Assembly (NCBI GenBank): GCA_903844115.1
Contig: CAIMSI010000080.1
Location: 1-34,957, forward strand
Length of the DNA stretch: 34,957 bases
Direction: 5' to 3'
DNA from: an uncultured Actinomycetes bacterium
GTDB lineage: Bacteria; Actinomycetota; Actinomycetes; Nanopelagicales; Nanopelagicaceae
Positions 1 through 10,175 of the stretch are shown here, piece after piece. Numbering within the stretch: position 1 is the stretch's first letter; the number at the start of each line of letters is the position of its first letter. The notes under the pieces are model-generated. The model was not told the origin of the DNA, did no database searches, and worked only from the letters and a program-made list of their open reading frames with translations. A program made the position numbers and the translations under genes.

Positions 1-1419
1 CAGAGTTCCTTCGTGAAGTTGTGCATCCTCCAGCGCGATAGCCAGACCTAATCCGGTGCCACCACGCAAACGCGACCTTGATGGATCGGCGCGCCAAAAG
101 CGATCAAAAAGGCGCTCTCCTTCTCGTTCGCTAAAACCAATTCCATAATCACGAACACCAACTGCAACTTCATGATCTGTCTGAGCAATTTTTATAACAA
201 CGCCACGGCCTTCACTATGGTCAATGGCATTAGAAATGAGATTACGAAGAATTCGTTCAATTCTCCGTGGATCTACAGCTGCATTGGCAACTTCTTCGGG
301 TGCATCAATTCGCAGATCACCTGGTGCATGAAGTTGGTCAACGACTTGTCGAACCAGAGTAGTGAGGTTTACTTCGCGGGTTTCCAATATGGCAGCACGG
401 GCATCGAAGCGACTTACTTCAAGTAAATCTGTTAGAAGAGTTTCAAATCTTTCAATCTGCGCGATGAGGAGTTCAGCACTCCGAGACGAGGCTGGATCTA
501 GGTTTTTACGAGCCTCGTAAAGGATCTGAGAAGCCATGCGGATGGTTGTGAGTGGCGTGCGTAGTTCATGCGAAACATCTGAAACGAAACGCTGCTGGAG
601 ACGTGAAAGGTTTTCTAATCTTGAAATTTGTTGTTGGAGTGATACCGCCATTTCGTTAAAGGCGATAGCAAGTCGACCAAGTTCATCTTCACCTCGCACT
701 GCAAGGCGACGACCTAGGTCACCAGCTGTCAGCTCTTCAGCGATCTCGGCTGCTTCACGAACAGGCCTAACAATTCTTCCAGTGGCATACCAAGTTATCA
801 GTGCAATCAGGATGATGAGAATCGCTCCAAATATCCACAGCAGTACGCTAATCAATCCAATCAATTGCTGCTGCTGCGTTAAAGGAAAAAGATAATAGAT
901 TTCATACTCTTGATTATTTGGAATTATTATTGTCGATCCTACGGCGATACCATCAATCTGAACTCCAGTGAGATACTTAATTTTCAAATATTGCGATTGA
1001 ACTGCAAAATGTTTGCGCACTTTGACGCGAAAGTCATCCTTGATTATTGAGAAATCTAGAAAATTTGAACTTCCTTGATATAGATGAGATTTCATTGCAG
1101 TTTTTGGTGTTGGCAAAAGGATTACTTCACGTTGCATCAAATTGGAATTTGCCTCACCAACGTGAAAAAGATTATCGAGAACAGTCTTGAGTTTTAAATC
1201 GTTTCGGTAGGTAGTCGCATCTAATTGACTTTGGGTGTAATTAACTAGGGAGTCCGCCTCTGACATTGAGGCTGAAAGTTTTTCACGATAGACGCCTCGA
1301 GTAATTTGGTCTGAGAGAACTGTTCCTAAAACAAGGATAAGCACAGATGTAAGAGCGATTGTTAATACTGAAACACGAAAGAGAATTGAACGACGCCAGC
1401 TACGAAGTAGCTTTGTCAT
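1..1419 (-). CDS. mtrB: Sensor histidine kinase, MtrB-like (3' end runs off the window)
   Basis: Minus-strand translation starts MTKLLRSWRRSILFRVSVLTIALTS and contains the H-box VSHELRTPLTTIRM plus N/G boxes (LRNLISNAIDHS, GIGFSEREGERLFDRFWR). ATGA overlap with the downstream end of the MtrA-like regulator. Confidence 0.88.
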   Translation of the reverse strand, partial: MTKLLRSWRRSILFRVSVLTIALTSVLILVLGTVLSDQITRGVYREKLSASMSEADSLVNYTQSQLDATTYRNDLKLKTVLDNLFHVGEANSNLMQREVILLPTPKTAMKSHLYQGSSNFLDFSIIKDDFRVKVRKHFAVQSQYLKIKYLTGVQIDGIAVGSTIIIPNNQEYEIYYLFPLTQQQQLIGLISVLLWIFGAILIILIALITWYATGRIVRPVREAAEIAEELTAGDLGRRLAVRGEDELGRLAIAFNEMAVSLQQQISRLENLSRLQQRFVSDVSHELRTPLTTIRMASQILYEARKNLDPASSRSAELLIAQIERFETLLTDLLEVSRFDARAAILETREVNLTTLVRQVVDQLHAPGDLRIDAPEEVANAAVDPRRIERILRNLISNAIDHSEGRGVVIKIAQTDHEVAVGVRDYGIGFSEREGERLFDRFWRADPSRSRLRGGTGLGLAIALEDAQLHEGTL

Positions 1420-2114
1420 TTTTCAGATGTTCCTACAGATCCGGCTGATCCGGCTTTATATCCGACTCCTCGTACAGTCAGAATAAGTTCTGGATTGTCC
1501 GCATCTCGCTCAATTTTGGAGCGAAGACGCTGAATATGAACATTCACTAAGCGAGTATCTGTTGCATGTTGATAGCCCCAAACTTCTCCGAGAAGAGATT
1601 CGCGCGTAAAGACTCGGCCTGGTTCTTTTGCAAGTGCTACAAGCAAATCAAATTCCAAGCGAGTCAATGGAATAGTTTTTCCGCCACGTGCAATCGTATG
1701 TGCAACCTGATCAATAGCAAGGTCGCCAATTCGAAGTGAAGAAATTGGTTCAGAAACGCTCCGACGTAAACGTACTTTTATTCGAGCAACTAGTTCAGAA
1801 GGATTAAATGGCTTGACCATGTAATCATCTGCGCCGGCTTCAAGCCCGAGCACAACGTCGTTTGTATCCCCTTTAGCGGTGAGCATCACGATGGGAACCA
1901 TCGATTCTTGCCGAATTAGACGAGCGACTTCTATGCCATCAATTCCAGGAAGCATTACATCGAGCAAAACTAAATCTGGGGGGTTGGCGCGAAAGATATC
2001 CATCACGCCATCACCATCACTAACAAGATCTACTTCAAAACCAGCACCATTGAGGACGATGCCTAACATCTCTGCTAAATCTTGGTCGTCATCAACGACC
2101 ATGATGAGTGGCAT
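1416..2114 (-). CDS. mtrA: DNA-binding response regulator MtrA (OmpR family)
   Basis: ORF 1416..2132 with receiver domain (MVVDDDQDLAEML, LVLLDVMLPGIDGIE, TAKGD, KPF) and winged-helix C-terminus (VWGYQHATDTRLVNVHIQRLRSKIE). Start placed at ATG 2114, which overlaps the ahcY stop as TAATG; 2132 is the alternative. Confidence 0.92.
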   Translation of the reverse strand: MPLIMVVDDDQDLAEMLGIVLNGAGFEVDLVSDGDGVMDIFRANPPDLVLLDVMLPGIDGIEVARLIRQESMVPIVMLTAKGDTNDVVLGLEAGADDYMVKPFNPSELVARIKVRLRRSVSEPISSLRIGDLAIDQVAHTIARGGKTIPLTRLEFDLLVALAKEPGRVFTRESLLGEVWGYQHATDTRLVNVHIQRLRSKIERDADNPELILTVRGVGYKAGSAGSVGTSEK

Positions 2115-3400
2115 TAGGAGCCGTGTTCCCACGAATTCAAATAAAGCTCCTGAGCTGGAGTAAGTACATCAATATCTACGCCCATGCTTGCAAGTTTAAG
2201 ACGAGCTACTTCTTTGTCAATAACTGTTGGAACTTCATGCAAACCTGGAGCAAGGTCCTTAGCGGCTTTCAATAAGTATTCAGCAGTAAGGGCCTGATCT
2301 GAGAATGACATATCCATGACTGCTGCTGGGTGACCTTCTGCAGCTCCAAGGTTTACCAGGCGACCTTCTGCAATCAAGAGCAAGCGGTGACCGTTTGCCA
2401 TCACATATTCATCAGTTTGATGACGAATTTTTGAATTCTTTTGCTTTGCATTTTGTTCAAGCCAGGCGACGTCAATTTCGATATCGAAGTGACCTGAGTT
2501 CGCAAGAATTGCGCCATCTTTCATTACCTTGAAATGCTCTTCTCTCAATACATCACGGTTACCTGTGACAGTAATGAATACATCGCCAATTTTTGCAGCA
2601 TCAGAAGCTGGCATCACGCGGAAGCCCTGCATCAAAGCATCGAGTGCCTTTGTAGGATCAATCTCGGTTACGACGACATCTGCGCCCATTCCCTTGGCAC
2701 GTTCAGCAACACCCTTGCCACAATATCCGAATCCAGCAACAACAAAAACTTTGCCCGCAATAAGTTGGTTTGTTGCGCGGAAAATTGCATCTAGAGTGGA
2801 TTGTCCGGTACCAAAGCGATTGTCGAACATGTGCTTTGTATCAGTGTCGTTAACAGCAATCATTGGGAACTTCAGTGCTCCGTCTTTAGACATTTGAGCT
2901 AAACGGATAACGCCTGTTGTGGTCTCTTCGCATCCGCCAAGGATTCCTGGAAGTAATTCTGTTCGAGTTGTGTGAAGAGTATTGACTAGATCGCAACCAT
3001 CATCGAAAACAAAATCTGGCTTGATATCTAGAGCAGCATTGAGATGTGTGTAGTAACCATCACGGTCAACTCCATTTTTTGCGAAAACTGAAACGCCGTA
3101 CTCGTGAACAAGGGCTGCTGCAGTGTCATCTTGAGTTGAAAGAGGATTTGATGCACACAGGGCAAGTTCTGCGCCGCCAGCTTTAAGTGCAAGCATCAAG
3201 TTTGCTGTCTCAGTTGTGACGTGCATGCAAGCGGCAATTCGAATACCGGTAAATGGCTTTTCTTTTTCAAAACGAGCTTTTATTTGTTGAAGCACGGGCA
3301 TATTGCGCCCGGCCCATTCAATGCGCTTCTTGCCTTCGGCCGCCAATGCGGGGTTTGCGATATCAAATGAAACAGGTGAAACGGCTGCTTGTACAGACAC
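2114..3400 (-). CDS. ahcY: Adenosylhomocysteinase (S-adenosyl-L-homocysteine hydrolase)
   Basis: 428 aa; motifs ACMHVTTETANLMLALKAGGAE, SNPLSTQDDTAAAL, NDTDTKHMFDNRFGTGQSTLD, GFGYCGKGVA. Confidence 0.97.
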   Translation of the reverse strand: MSVQAAVSPVSFDIANPALAAEGKKRIEWAGRNMPVLQQIKARFEKEKPFTGIRIAACMHVTTETANLMLALKAGGAELALCASNPLSTQDDTAAALVHEYGVSVFAKNGVDRDGYYTHLNAALDIKPDFVFDDGCDLVNTLHTTRTELLPGILGGCEETTTGVIRLAQMSKDGALKFPMIAVNDTDTKHMFDNRFGTGQSTLDAIFRATNQLIAGKVFVVAGFGYCGKGVAERAKGMGADVVVTEIDPTKALDALMQGFRVMPASDAAKIGDVFITVTGNRDVLREEHFKVMKDGAILANSGHFDIEIDVAWLEQNAKQKNSKIRHQTDEYVMANGHRLLLIAEGRLVNLGAAEGHPAAVMDMSFSDQALTAEYLLKAAKDLAPGLHEVPTVIDKEVARLKLASMGVDIDVLTPAQELYLNSWEHGS

Positions 3401-3450
3401 GTGTGCTCCTAAAAAATTATCCGAGGCTTCGGTTGTTTGAGAGCGCTAGT

Positions 3451-4818
3451 TTACCCGATGAGTTCGAGGACCTTATCCCGGACTTTCTTCATAGTTGCCT
3501 CATTGCCCGCTTCAACATTCAGGCGTAGTAGAGGTTCAGTGTTGGACGGGCGCACATTGAACCACCATTCAGGCGCGGTCACTGTGACGCCATCGAGTTC
3601 ATCGATTTCATAATCCGATTTGAATGATTCACGAATGAGGGTCAGCGCAGCCTGAGTATCGGCAACACGAGTATTAATCTCTCCGCTCAAAACATAACGA
3701 TTGTATGGAGCAAGAAGTTGTGAAAGCTTCACTGTACTGGTCGAGAGTTCGGCAAGGGCAAAGAGTGCTGCCAGCATTCCAGAATCTGCTCTCCAAAAAT
3801 CTGTAAAGTAAAAATGGCCTGAATGTTCACCGCCAAATACTGCGCCAGTTTCTGCCATCATCGCTTTGATATAGGAATGTCCAACACGTGATCGAACTGG
3901 CTTGCCACCATTTTCAAGAATTACTTCGGAAACTGCTTTAGAAGAAATCAAGTTGTAAATTACAGGTGAACCTGGCTTACGTTTTAATTCACGAACTGCA
4001 ATTAATGCAGTAAGCGCAGATGGGTTAACGATGGCACCGTTTTCATCAACAAGAAAACAGCGATCAGCATCACCATCAAATGCCAACCCGATATCAGCTT
4101 TGTGTTTCTTTACCGCTTTCTGTAAATCAACCACATTTGCAGGATCAATGGGATTTGCTTCATGGTTTGGAAAAGTACCGTCTAACTCGAAATACATTGG
4201 AATGACTTCAACGTTGAGCCCCGCCATCACCGCTGGGGCGGTGTGTCCTGCCATGCCATTGCCGGCATCAATTACAACTTTTAGCTTGCGTTTGGCCGAT
4301 GTTAATTCTGTTCCAAATAGTGAAAGGAGAAAATCTACGTATTGGGTCAACATATCCTGGTCAGTGACTTTGCCAAGTGAGCGCGTTGAAAGTGGTACGC
4401 CTTCCAATATCAAATCACGAATACGAAGAAGTCCTGTTTCCGCACCTATTGGACGAGCCCCACTTTTGCAGAGCTTTATACCGTTGTACTCGGCCGGATT
4501 ATGGCTTGCCGTAAACATTGCGCCAGGAAGATTAAGTTTCCCAGAGGCGAAATAAGCCATATCTGTGGAAGCCAAACCTATTCGAATTGCATCGAAACCT
4601 TGTGAAGTAACACCATCTGCAAAAGCATGCGCCAAGAGCGGTGAAGAAGGACGCATATCTTCGCCAATAATTACTGTGGCGGGCTCACGCTCTTCTTGAA
4701 GGAATCTGGCAAAAGAAGCACCGAGGGCAAAAGTGAAGTCTGGAGTAATTTCTTTATCAACTAGGCCACGAACGTCGTACGCCTTCATTATTGTGTCAAG
4801 AAATTCTCGGGTAAACAT
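3451..4818 (-). CDS. manB: Phosphomannomutase/phosphoglucomutase
   Basis: 455 aa; AYDVRG start, TASHNPAEYNGIKL catalytic serine loop, DGDADRC metal loop, RPSNTEPLLRL C-terminal phosphate-binding motif. Confidence 0.94.
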   Translation of the reverse strand: MFTREFLDTIMKAYDVRGLVDKEITPDFTFALGASFARFLQEEREPATVIIGEDMRPSSPLLAHAFADGVTSQGFDAIRIGLASTDMAYFASGKLNLPGAMFTASHNPAEYNGIKLCKSGARPIGAETGLLRIRDLILEGVPLSTRSLGKVTDQDMLTQYVDFLLSLFGTELTSAKRKLKVVIDAGNGMAGHTAPAVMAGLNVEVIPMYFELDGTFPNHEANPIDPANVVDLQKAVKKHKADIGLAFDGDADRCFLVDENGAIVNPSALTALIAVRELKRKPGSPVIYNLISSKAVSEVILENGGKPVRSRVGHSYIKAMMAETGAVFGGEHSGHFYFTDFWRADSGMLAALFALAELSTSTVKLSQLLAPYNRYVLSGEINTRVADTQAALTLIRESFKSDYEIDELDGVTVTAPEWWFNVRPSNTEPLLRLNVEAGNEATMKKVRDKVLELIG

Positions 4819-4853
4819 ATTCCTAACTTACAGGACTCTTAGGATTAGTTGGA

Positions 4854-5231
4854 TTAGTTGGACGGGAGTGCGCGCAAATGACCTCTGCGACCTACTTCTG
4901 ACGCTGGAGCTTGGCGCACATCATGCTGCTGCGTATGTGCTTGAGCAACTTCTCTCACTGCATCAGCAATGGCCATTAAATCATCCTCGCTTGGTCCAGC
5001 GGTTTCACCCTCTGGCTCTTGCTTAATAAAATTCCAACCGTTTGGAACGGTCAGCGTCAAACTATGTTGCAAACAAAGATCGTACGAATGTGGTTCCGCA
5101 AATGTTGCCAACGGTCCTAATACGGCGGTTGATTCTGCGTAAATATAAGTGAGAGTCTTGCTGGCACTTGAGCGACAACTAGCCCGAGAGCAGGTTCGCC
5201 CTGTGCGTTGGAGATTTCTCATGCTCGCCAT
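4854..5231 (-). CDS. DUF3499 family protein
   Basis: CSRASCRSSASKTLTYIYAESTAVLGPLATFAEPHSYDLCLQH matches the actinobacterial DUF3499 pattern; syntenic next to manB. Start could be 5222. Confidence 0.85.
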   Translation of the reverse strand: MASMRNLQRTGRTCSRASCRSSASKTLTYIYAESTAVLGPLATFAEPHSYDLCLQHSLTLTVPNGWNFIKQEPEGETAGPSEDDLMAIADAVREVAQAHTQQHDVRQAPASEVGRRGHLRALPSN

Positions 5232-5271
5232 AATGAGAGGTTATCGCGTTCAATCCAGAAAGTTGTGGATT

Positions 5272-6609
5272 TCAGTGAGAAAGACTTCGCACGTCGACAA
5301 TTGGAAGCGTCGATTTTTCGAGCGCAGCACCTGCGCGAAGTGGTAAATATGCCAACTGGGAGCCCGAGCTATTACGGAGAATTGACCCGCCATAAACGGG
5401 GCTACGCGATTTATTTACAAAAGAAATAGTACGAACTCCGGTAGTGCCTGGATTCCAAAAAGCGATGTCGCTACCTACAAGATGAGCACTCATGCTCTTT
5501 CCGTTACCACTCTTCCAATTGATGCCCACATCAATATTGCTACCCGTAAAGACAAATTTTGGATTCAGGCCAGTAAAATTCAAAGAAAGCTGCGTTAATG
5601 GTGGCACTGGAATTGCCCAAGCAAAATCCGATCCTTTAAGAGATGTGAGAGCGGCAGCAACAAGCGGCTGATCTGATTCGATATGAATCGACATAGGAGT
5701 AGATGAGGTGAGGTCGGCCAGCGGAATATCAATAACTCTTCCGTGTGGAATCGTGCGTCCGTCAAATCCAATCGGAGTAAAAGCACCATCCCCTGAATTT
5801 ATTGTCAGCTTTATATTCGCATCAAGATTTCCGGGTACCAACACTCTGATCATCGATGAAACTCTGCCGTTACTTGATTGCATCAAAGCAGGAATGAGTA
5901 AATCTTTAGATGGGGCGCCTTGGGAATTAACAAAATCCGTACCGAGAGATGAAAGTCCTTTCTTTCGCTGGTCGAAGAGAAAGCTTGTTACTCGACCCGC
6001 ACGTGTAATTACATGTAAGGCAACACCATCTTCCCCTGGGACCAAGGCATCCAGAAATACGGTTCTATCTGAGTTTGCTGGTATCACGAGTGAGATGACA
6101 GGTAAAACTTGCTTGGATGAATAACCGACGATATCCACTTGTGCTGGGCTGAGACCACTGTTAACTATATCTAGTTGATCTTTACTCGTCAGTCCACCAG
6201 ATCCACCAACAAACCATTGGTCGGCATTACCTGACTCGCACAACACCGCACCGATTCCGTTTCCAGAATTATTAAGTGCGAATGAAGTTGCAGGGTTTCC
6301 CTCTACAAGTAAGGCGTTTGAAGAAATATTTTCAACAGTTGATGCAGATTTATAAAAGGAGAGGGATTTTTTAGCAACATGACGTACCAAACTTCTATAT
6401 TTGGGTAAAAAAGCAGTTGTTGTTCCATCGCCCATTTTTGATGGACATACAGTTGCAGGGAATGCACTTTGGGCTTTTCCAAGGCTTTGCGCCACCGGTA
6501 CTGCATAGGAAACGGTGAAAGCAACCAAAAGAACTGCAGCAACTCCAAATATTCGCTCATCAACGTGAACGCTTGAATTTCTCCATAGGGAGTGAAGTTT
6601 CTTTAACAT
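5272..6609 (-). CDS. DUF5719-like secreted/membrane-anchored protein
   Basis: 445 aa with N-terminal hydrophobic segment (FGVAAVLLVAFTVSYAVPVAQSL); position between DUF3499 and the giant GT2 gene matches actinobacterial DUF5719 proteins. TGATG coupling with the upstream GT gene. Confidence 0.65.
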   Translation of the reverse strand: MLKKLHSLWRNSSVHVDERIFGVAAVLLVAFTVSYAVPVAQSLGKAQSAFPATVCPSKMGDGTTTAFLPKYRSLVRHVAKKSLSFYKSASTVENISSNALLVEGNPATSFALNNSGNGIGAVLCESGNADQWFVGGSGGLTSKDQLDIVNSGLSPAQVDIVGYSSKQVLPVISLVIPANSDRTVFLDALVPGEDGVALHVITRAGRVTSFLFDQRKKGLSSLGTDFVNSQGAPSKDLLIPALMQSSNGRVSSMIRVLVPGNLDANIKLTINSGDGAFTPIGFDGRTIPHGRVIDIPLADLTSSTPMSIHIESDQPLVAAALTSLKGSDFAWAIPVPPLTQLSLNFTGLNPKFVFTGSNIDVGINWKSGNGKSMSAHLVGSDIAFWNPGTTGVRTISFVNKSRSPVYGGSILRNSSGSQLAYLPLRAGAALEKSTLPIVDVRSLSH

Positions 6610-9600
6610 CAGACTAACTCCTCAAGTGAAATTTCACGCCTGCGACGTCCAGCTGGAAGGGCAAGAACGATTACGGCAAGAAGAGCTATCAATTGAATTG
6701 AGATAAGGGTGCGGTGGCGAGTTCCATCGTGGAGCACGGTGATCTGACCAGCATGGGGAATAGTAAAGATAGGCAGTCCATTAGCAGCATGCTGCAGTGG
6801 CACCCGCTGTCCATCAAGAAGAAGTCTCCAATTTTGATCGTACTTTTCAGCAACGAGAACAACTCCTGGCTGAGTGAGATTTGCTTGCGCGCTAACATCT
6901 AATGACGGAACTACGAGTTGTACTTTATTTTGCCCTACAAATAAGACTCGTGGTGATGCTCCCATCACCTTCCAAACAATTCCACTTGGCGTCGATGACA
7001 TCCGCGTAAATCCGCCGCTTCCATCAATAATGCGAATAAGTGATTCGTTGTTTATGGCTTTAAGAAATAAGTATTGAATTCCAAACTGGCCTAGAATCTT
7101 TGAGGATGTGATTCCAGAACCCGCAACGAGGTCGCTCATAGTTTGAACTATTTCTTGGGGTGGAGCAATTGTTACATCGGCGTCGCCCAGTTGAAGATCA
7201 CTACCTCGAGATATCTCATACATTGTTTGTCCGTCAATTACATTGATGACCATCGTCTTTGGCTTAGCTGGAGTATCGGCAAGAGCTGTTACAAAAGCGG
7301 GAACAATTTGCTCTTGATTCGCCTTAACGAGGGATTGCGATCCGCCTGTAATAGCCCAGATAGGAGTACCGATAAGTGAAATTGCAGTTACTAAGGCAAT
7401 GAAACCTGTAACAAGGTGGCGCTTGCCTAAAGGAATTACCGTGAGAGTAGGTATGAAACTTTCTGCATATAAAAGAACTCCGGGAACGACAAGTGCAGTC
7501 GCAATTGCAATGAGAGGTCCCGTCCAAACATTGGCGAAGCTTCCGTGTCCTTGAATACTAAATGCGCTCAATGCTATTCCAGCGGCGATGGCAGAAGTTG
7601 CCATAAAACTAGATGTGCGTAGATTTTTAATAGTAAAAGCAGTCAGTGCGAAAAGTAAGACTGGAGAAATTAACCACAATGGTGGAGCACCAGGACCGCC
7701 AGGATTTGCTAAAAATTGTGGCCACCGAATTCCAGATTGAAGCGGAATTCCAGGTTCGAGAAAAAATTGGGTGGGGTGTAAAACCATTGCCAGTGACCAC
7801 GGAGTCACCAGGATCCAAGGAGTTATGAATAGTGCAAAGCGACGTTTGAGCGCTCCAGAAACAGGAGCCAATAGAAGTTTTTGAATTCCCATCTCGCGAT
7901 ATTGATGGCGCAGTTCGAAAATATTTATTCCAAGGCGATAGCCCTGAAGAATGAGCCAACCAGCTAGAACAATTGGATTAAAAGCGCAAAACAGTCCGAT
8001 CAAGAGCGAAATAGCAAAAATGCGGCGCCATGTGGCGTTTTCATTCTCGCGCGTAAAAGGCGCAATGAAAAATAGTGAAGGGGCTACCAAAATTATAATT
8101 AGTGTTCCAAGTCTTCCTTGATTCACTGATGCCCAAAGTACTGGAGAAAAAGCATAGATTCCTGCGCCCACCAGCGCGTAATAGCGTGAGGAACCGAGTT
8201 TTGTGAGAACTCTAAAGAAAATATAGAAGGCGAGAATTGGCGCTAGTAGAAATAGCAGCGTTATGAATAGCGGTAAATTAAAACCTGTCACGATACTTGC
8301 GAAGCCAATAATAGGAACCCACGGTGGCGTTATTGCAGCAGAGCCAAGACCAACCAAATGCCATGATTGTGCATATTGGCTGAGCAACGTCAAACCGCTC
8401 TGCGGTACAACCGCCAGGGCTCCCCCAGATAGGTTTCCAAAGCGTTGGCGCGCTGCGAGTAATGAGATTACTGACATGAGAAAGAAGAGAATGAAGTGAG
8501 GCTTTTTTGCAAGTATTTTCCATAGTGGATCATCTTTAATTGGAATTAAGTCAGGATCATCAAAACTGTCACCGATTACACCAATATCTGAATACGACTG
8601 TGGCGCGGCACGGTTATCTTCTTTCGCTGATGGTCGAATGGCCTGTGAAATAAGTGAGGCAATTCCTTCACTCGCCATACGAAATTGAGACCAGCGTGGA
8701 GGGATAAAACTTCTAATAATTCGAGGAGAGATCAGACGTGTCTTTTTGCGATATCTGCGAGCTTGAATGATTTCTCGTGGGTTAATAAGAAGCAGTCCCA
8801 CGGCAGCAATTTCATCGCCCGCATATCCTGGAAGTTTTGCAAGTAGATTCATAATTGCCCGAGCAACACTTGTCGTAAAGAGCTGAATTGAAATCCACGG
8901 CAAGGTCCACCATGAAGAGTTCACCAATAAGACATAGGCTGCGTTGCGCCGATCAAGTAAAAGTGGGCGGTGTAGAAATGCTTCAGATACATCAACCGGT
9001 CGACGCTCAGATGAAGATGCTTCGGCGTGATATGCCACAGCTTGAGGAACGACAATGACGGAGTGACCTGCAACGTATGCACGCCAACCTAAATCAATAT
9101 CATCTCTAAAAAGCGCTAGGTTGGTATCAAGGCCCCCGAGTTCTTCATAGACGTTTCGACGGATGAGTGCGCCGGCAGTACTAACAGCTAGTACTTCGCG
9201 AATATCATCGTGTTGTCCTTGATCTTGCTCGCGCCGTTCTAGTCCGGTCCACCTTGAACCATTTGATGCAATCGAAACACCAACTTCAAGGAGATGATCG
9301 CGGTCATACCAACCTCGAAGTTTTGGACCAGCTATTGCAACTTGAGGGCGATCTTCGACCGCTTCCAAAAGGTGAGCGAGCGCTTTTTTATCTGGGGCGC
9401 AATCATCATGGATTAACCAGATCCATTCATTCTCATCAACAAGCGGAGTGAGTTCCAATGCATGATCAATTGCATCCCCGTATCCCATTTCACGGTCTTC
9501 TTGAAAATAAGGGATTCCAGCAGATTTGAGTAGCTTGAGTGAATTATCTTTTGAACCAGTATCGACGGCGACAATTCTGTCGACCTTGCGACTTTGAGAT

Positions 9601-9683
9601 CCAATCGCGGCGATTACTTGAGGCAGCCATGTGGCACCGTCATGAGTCACAACTACTGCTGTGACGAAAAACTTATCTGCCAT
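6609..9683 (-). CDS. Giant membrane glycosyltransferase (GT2 N-terminal domain plus multi-TM C-terminal region)
   Basis: 1024 aa; N-terminal GT-A fold signatures (AVVVTHDGATWLPQVIAAIGSQ, VDTGSKDNS, WIWLIHDDCAPD) followed by many hydrophobic helices. Confidence 0.85.
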   Translation of the reverse strand: MADKFFVTAVVVTHDGATWLPQVIAAIGSQSRKVDRIVAVDTGSKDNSLKLLKSAGIPYFQEDREMGYGDAIDHALELTPLVDENEWIWLIHDDCAPDKKALAHLLEAVEDRPQVAIAGPKLRGWYDRDHLLEVGVSIASNGSRWTGLERREQDQGQHDDIREVLAVSTAGALIRRNVYEELGGLDTNLALFRDDIDLGWRAYVAGHSVIVVPQAVAYHAEASSSERRPVDVSEAFLHRPLLLDRRNAAYVLLVNSSWWTLPWISIQLFTTSVARAIMNLLAKLPGYAGDEIAAVGLLLINPREIIQARRYRKKTRLISPRIIRSFIPPRWSQFRMASEGIASLISQAIRPSAKEDNRAAPQSYSDIGVIGDSFDDPDLIPIKDDPLWKILAKKPHFILFFLMSVISLLAARQRFGNLSGGALAVVPQSGLTLLSQYAQSWHLVGLGSAAITPPWVPIIGFASIVTGFNLPLFITLLFLLAPILAFYIFFRVLTKLGSSRYYALVGAGIYAFSPVLWASVNQGRLGTLIIILVAPSLFFIAPFTRENENATWRRIFAISLLIGLFCAFNPIVLAGWLILQGYRLGINIFELRHQYREMGIQKLLLAPVSGALKRRFALFITPWILVTPWSLAMVLHPTQFFLEPGIPLQSGIRWPQFLANPGGPGAPPLWLISPVLLFALTAFTIKNLRTSSFMATSAIAAGIALSAFSIQGHGSFANVWTGPLIAIATALVVPGVLLYAESFIPTLTVIPLGKRHLVTGFIALVTAISLIGTPIWAITGGSQSLVKANQEQIVPAFVTALADTPAKPKTMVINVIDGQTMYEISRGSDLQLGDADVTIAPPQEIVQTMSDLVAGSGITSSKILGQFGIQYLFLKAINNESLIRIIDGSGGFTRMSSTPSGIVWKVMGASPRVLFVGQNKVQLVVPSLDVSAQANLTQPGVVLVAEKYDQNWRLLLDGQRVPLQHAANGLPIFTIPHAGQITVLHDGTRHRTLISIQLIALLAVIVLALPAGRRRREISLEELV

Positions 9684-9760
9684 TTAACGAGCCTATAGAT
9701 AGAGCGGTCAACGCTCCAACTAATCCAATTATTTCAACAAATCAAACTAGTAGTGAGGCG

Positions 9761-10030
9761 CTACGCGGTGCGACGCTTAAGGCGACGGCGCTCACGCTCA
9801 GAAAGGCCACCCCAAATGCCAAAGCGCTCATCGTGTTGGAGAGCATATTCAAGGCATTCTCCTCGGACGTCGCAGGACAGGCACACGCGCTTTGCTTCGC
9901 GAGTAGATCCACCTTTCTCAGGAAAGAATGCCTCTGGATCTGTTTGAGCACAGAGTGCTCGTTCTTGCCATGAAAGTTCTACGCCATCGTTGGCTGGTAA
10001 TGAGGAGAGCTCATTCTTGCGTTCAGTCAT
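9761..10030 (-). CDS. whiB2: WhiB-family iron-sulfur transcriptional regulator (WhiB2/WhmD-like)
   Basis: 89 aa; four-Cys pattern CAQT...CLSCDVRGEC, GIWGGLSERERRRLKRR turn and basic tail. Confidence 0.92.
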   Translation of the reverse strand: MTERKNELSSLPANDGVELSWQERALCAQTDPEAFFPEKGGSTREAKRVCLSCDVRGECLEYALQHDERFGIWGGLSERERRRLKRRTA

Positions 10031-10175
10031 AAAACAACTCCTAGTTCGGCCGGGCCTGCTCAGTGGCTTTCTTAAGGAGAATTACACGGGTGTAACCCCC
10101 TCCGAGTCAAGTCCTGAGGGGCACTATTTTCCCAATAAATCCCAATAAAAAAGCCTATTTTTTCAGCAATTTGGC

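Noticed and set aside
536-895. 119-aa plus-strand ORF
   Set aside because: Antisense to the MtrB kinase H-box region; low-complexity Ser/Arg translation typical of a shadow ORF. Other long antisense ORFs (e.g. 4031..4555, 5708..6124, 20955..21371, 23533..24096) were dropped for the same reason.
3401-3450. Possible SAH riboswitch or terminator between manB and ahcY
   Set aside because: Only a 4-bp CCGA/TCGG stem followed by a T-run on the minus strand. The gap is about 50 bp, too short and lacking the conserved elements I would expect of an SAH riboswitch. At most a weak terminator.
10100-10175. Terminator hairpin AAAAAA-GCCTA-TTTTTT after manC
   Set aside because: The stem is A/T only and unstable; I could not support it as an intrinsic terminator.
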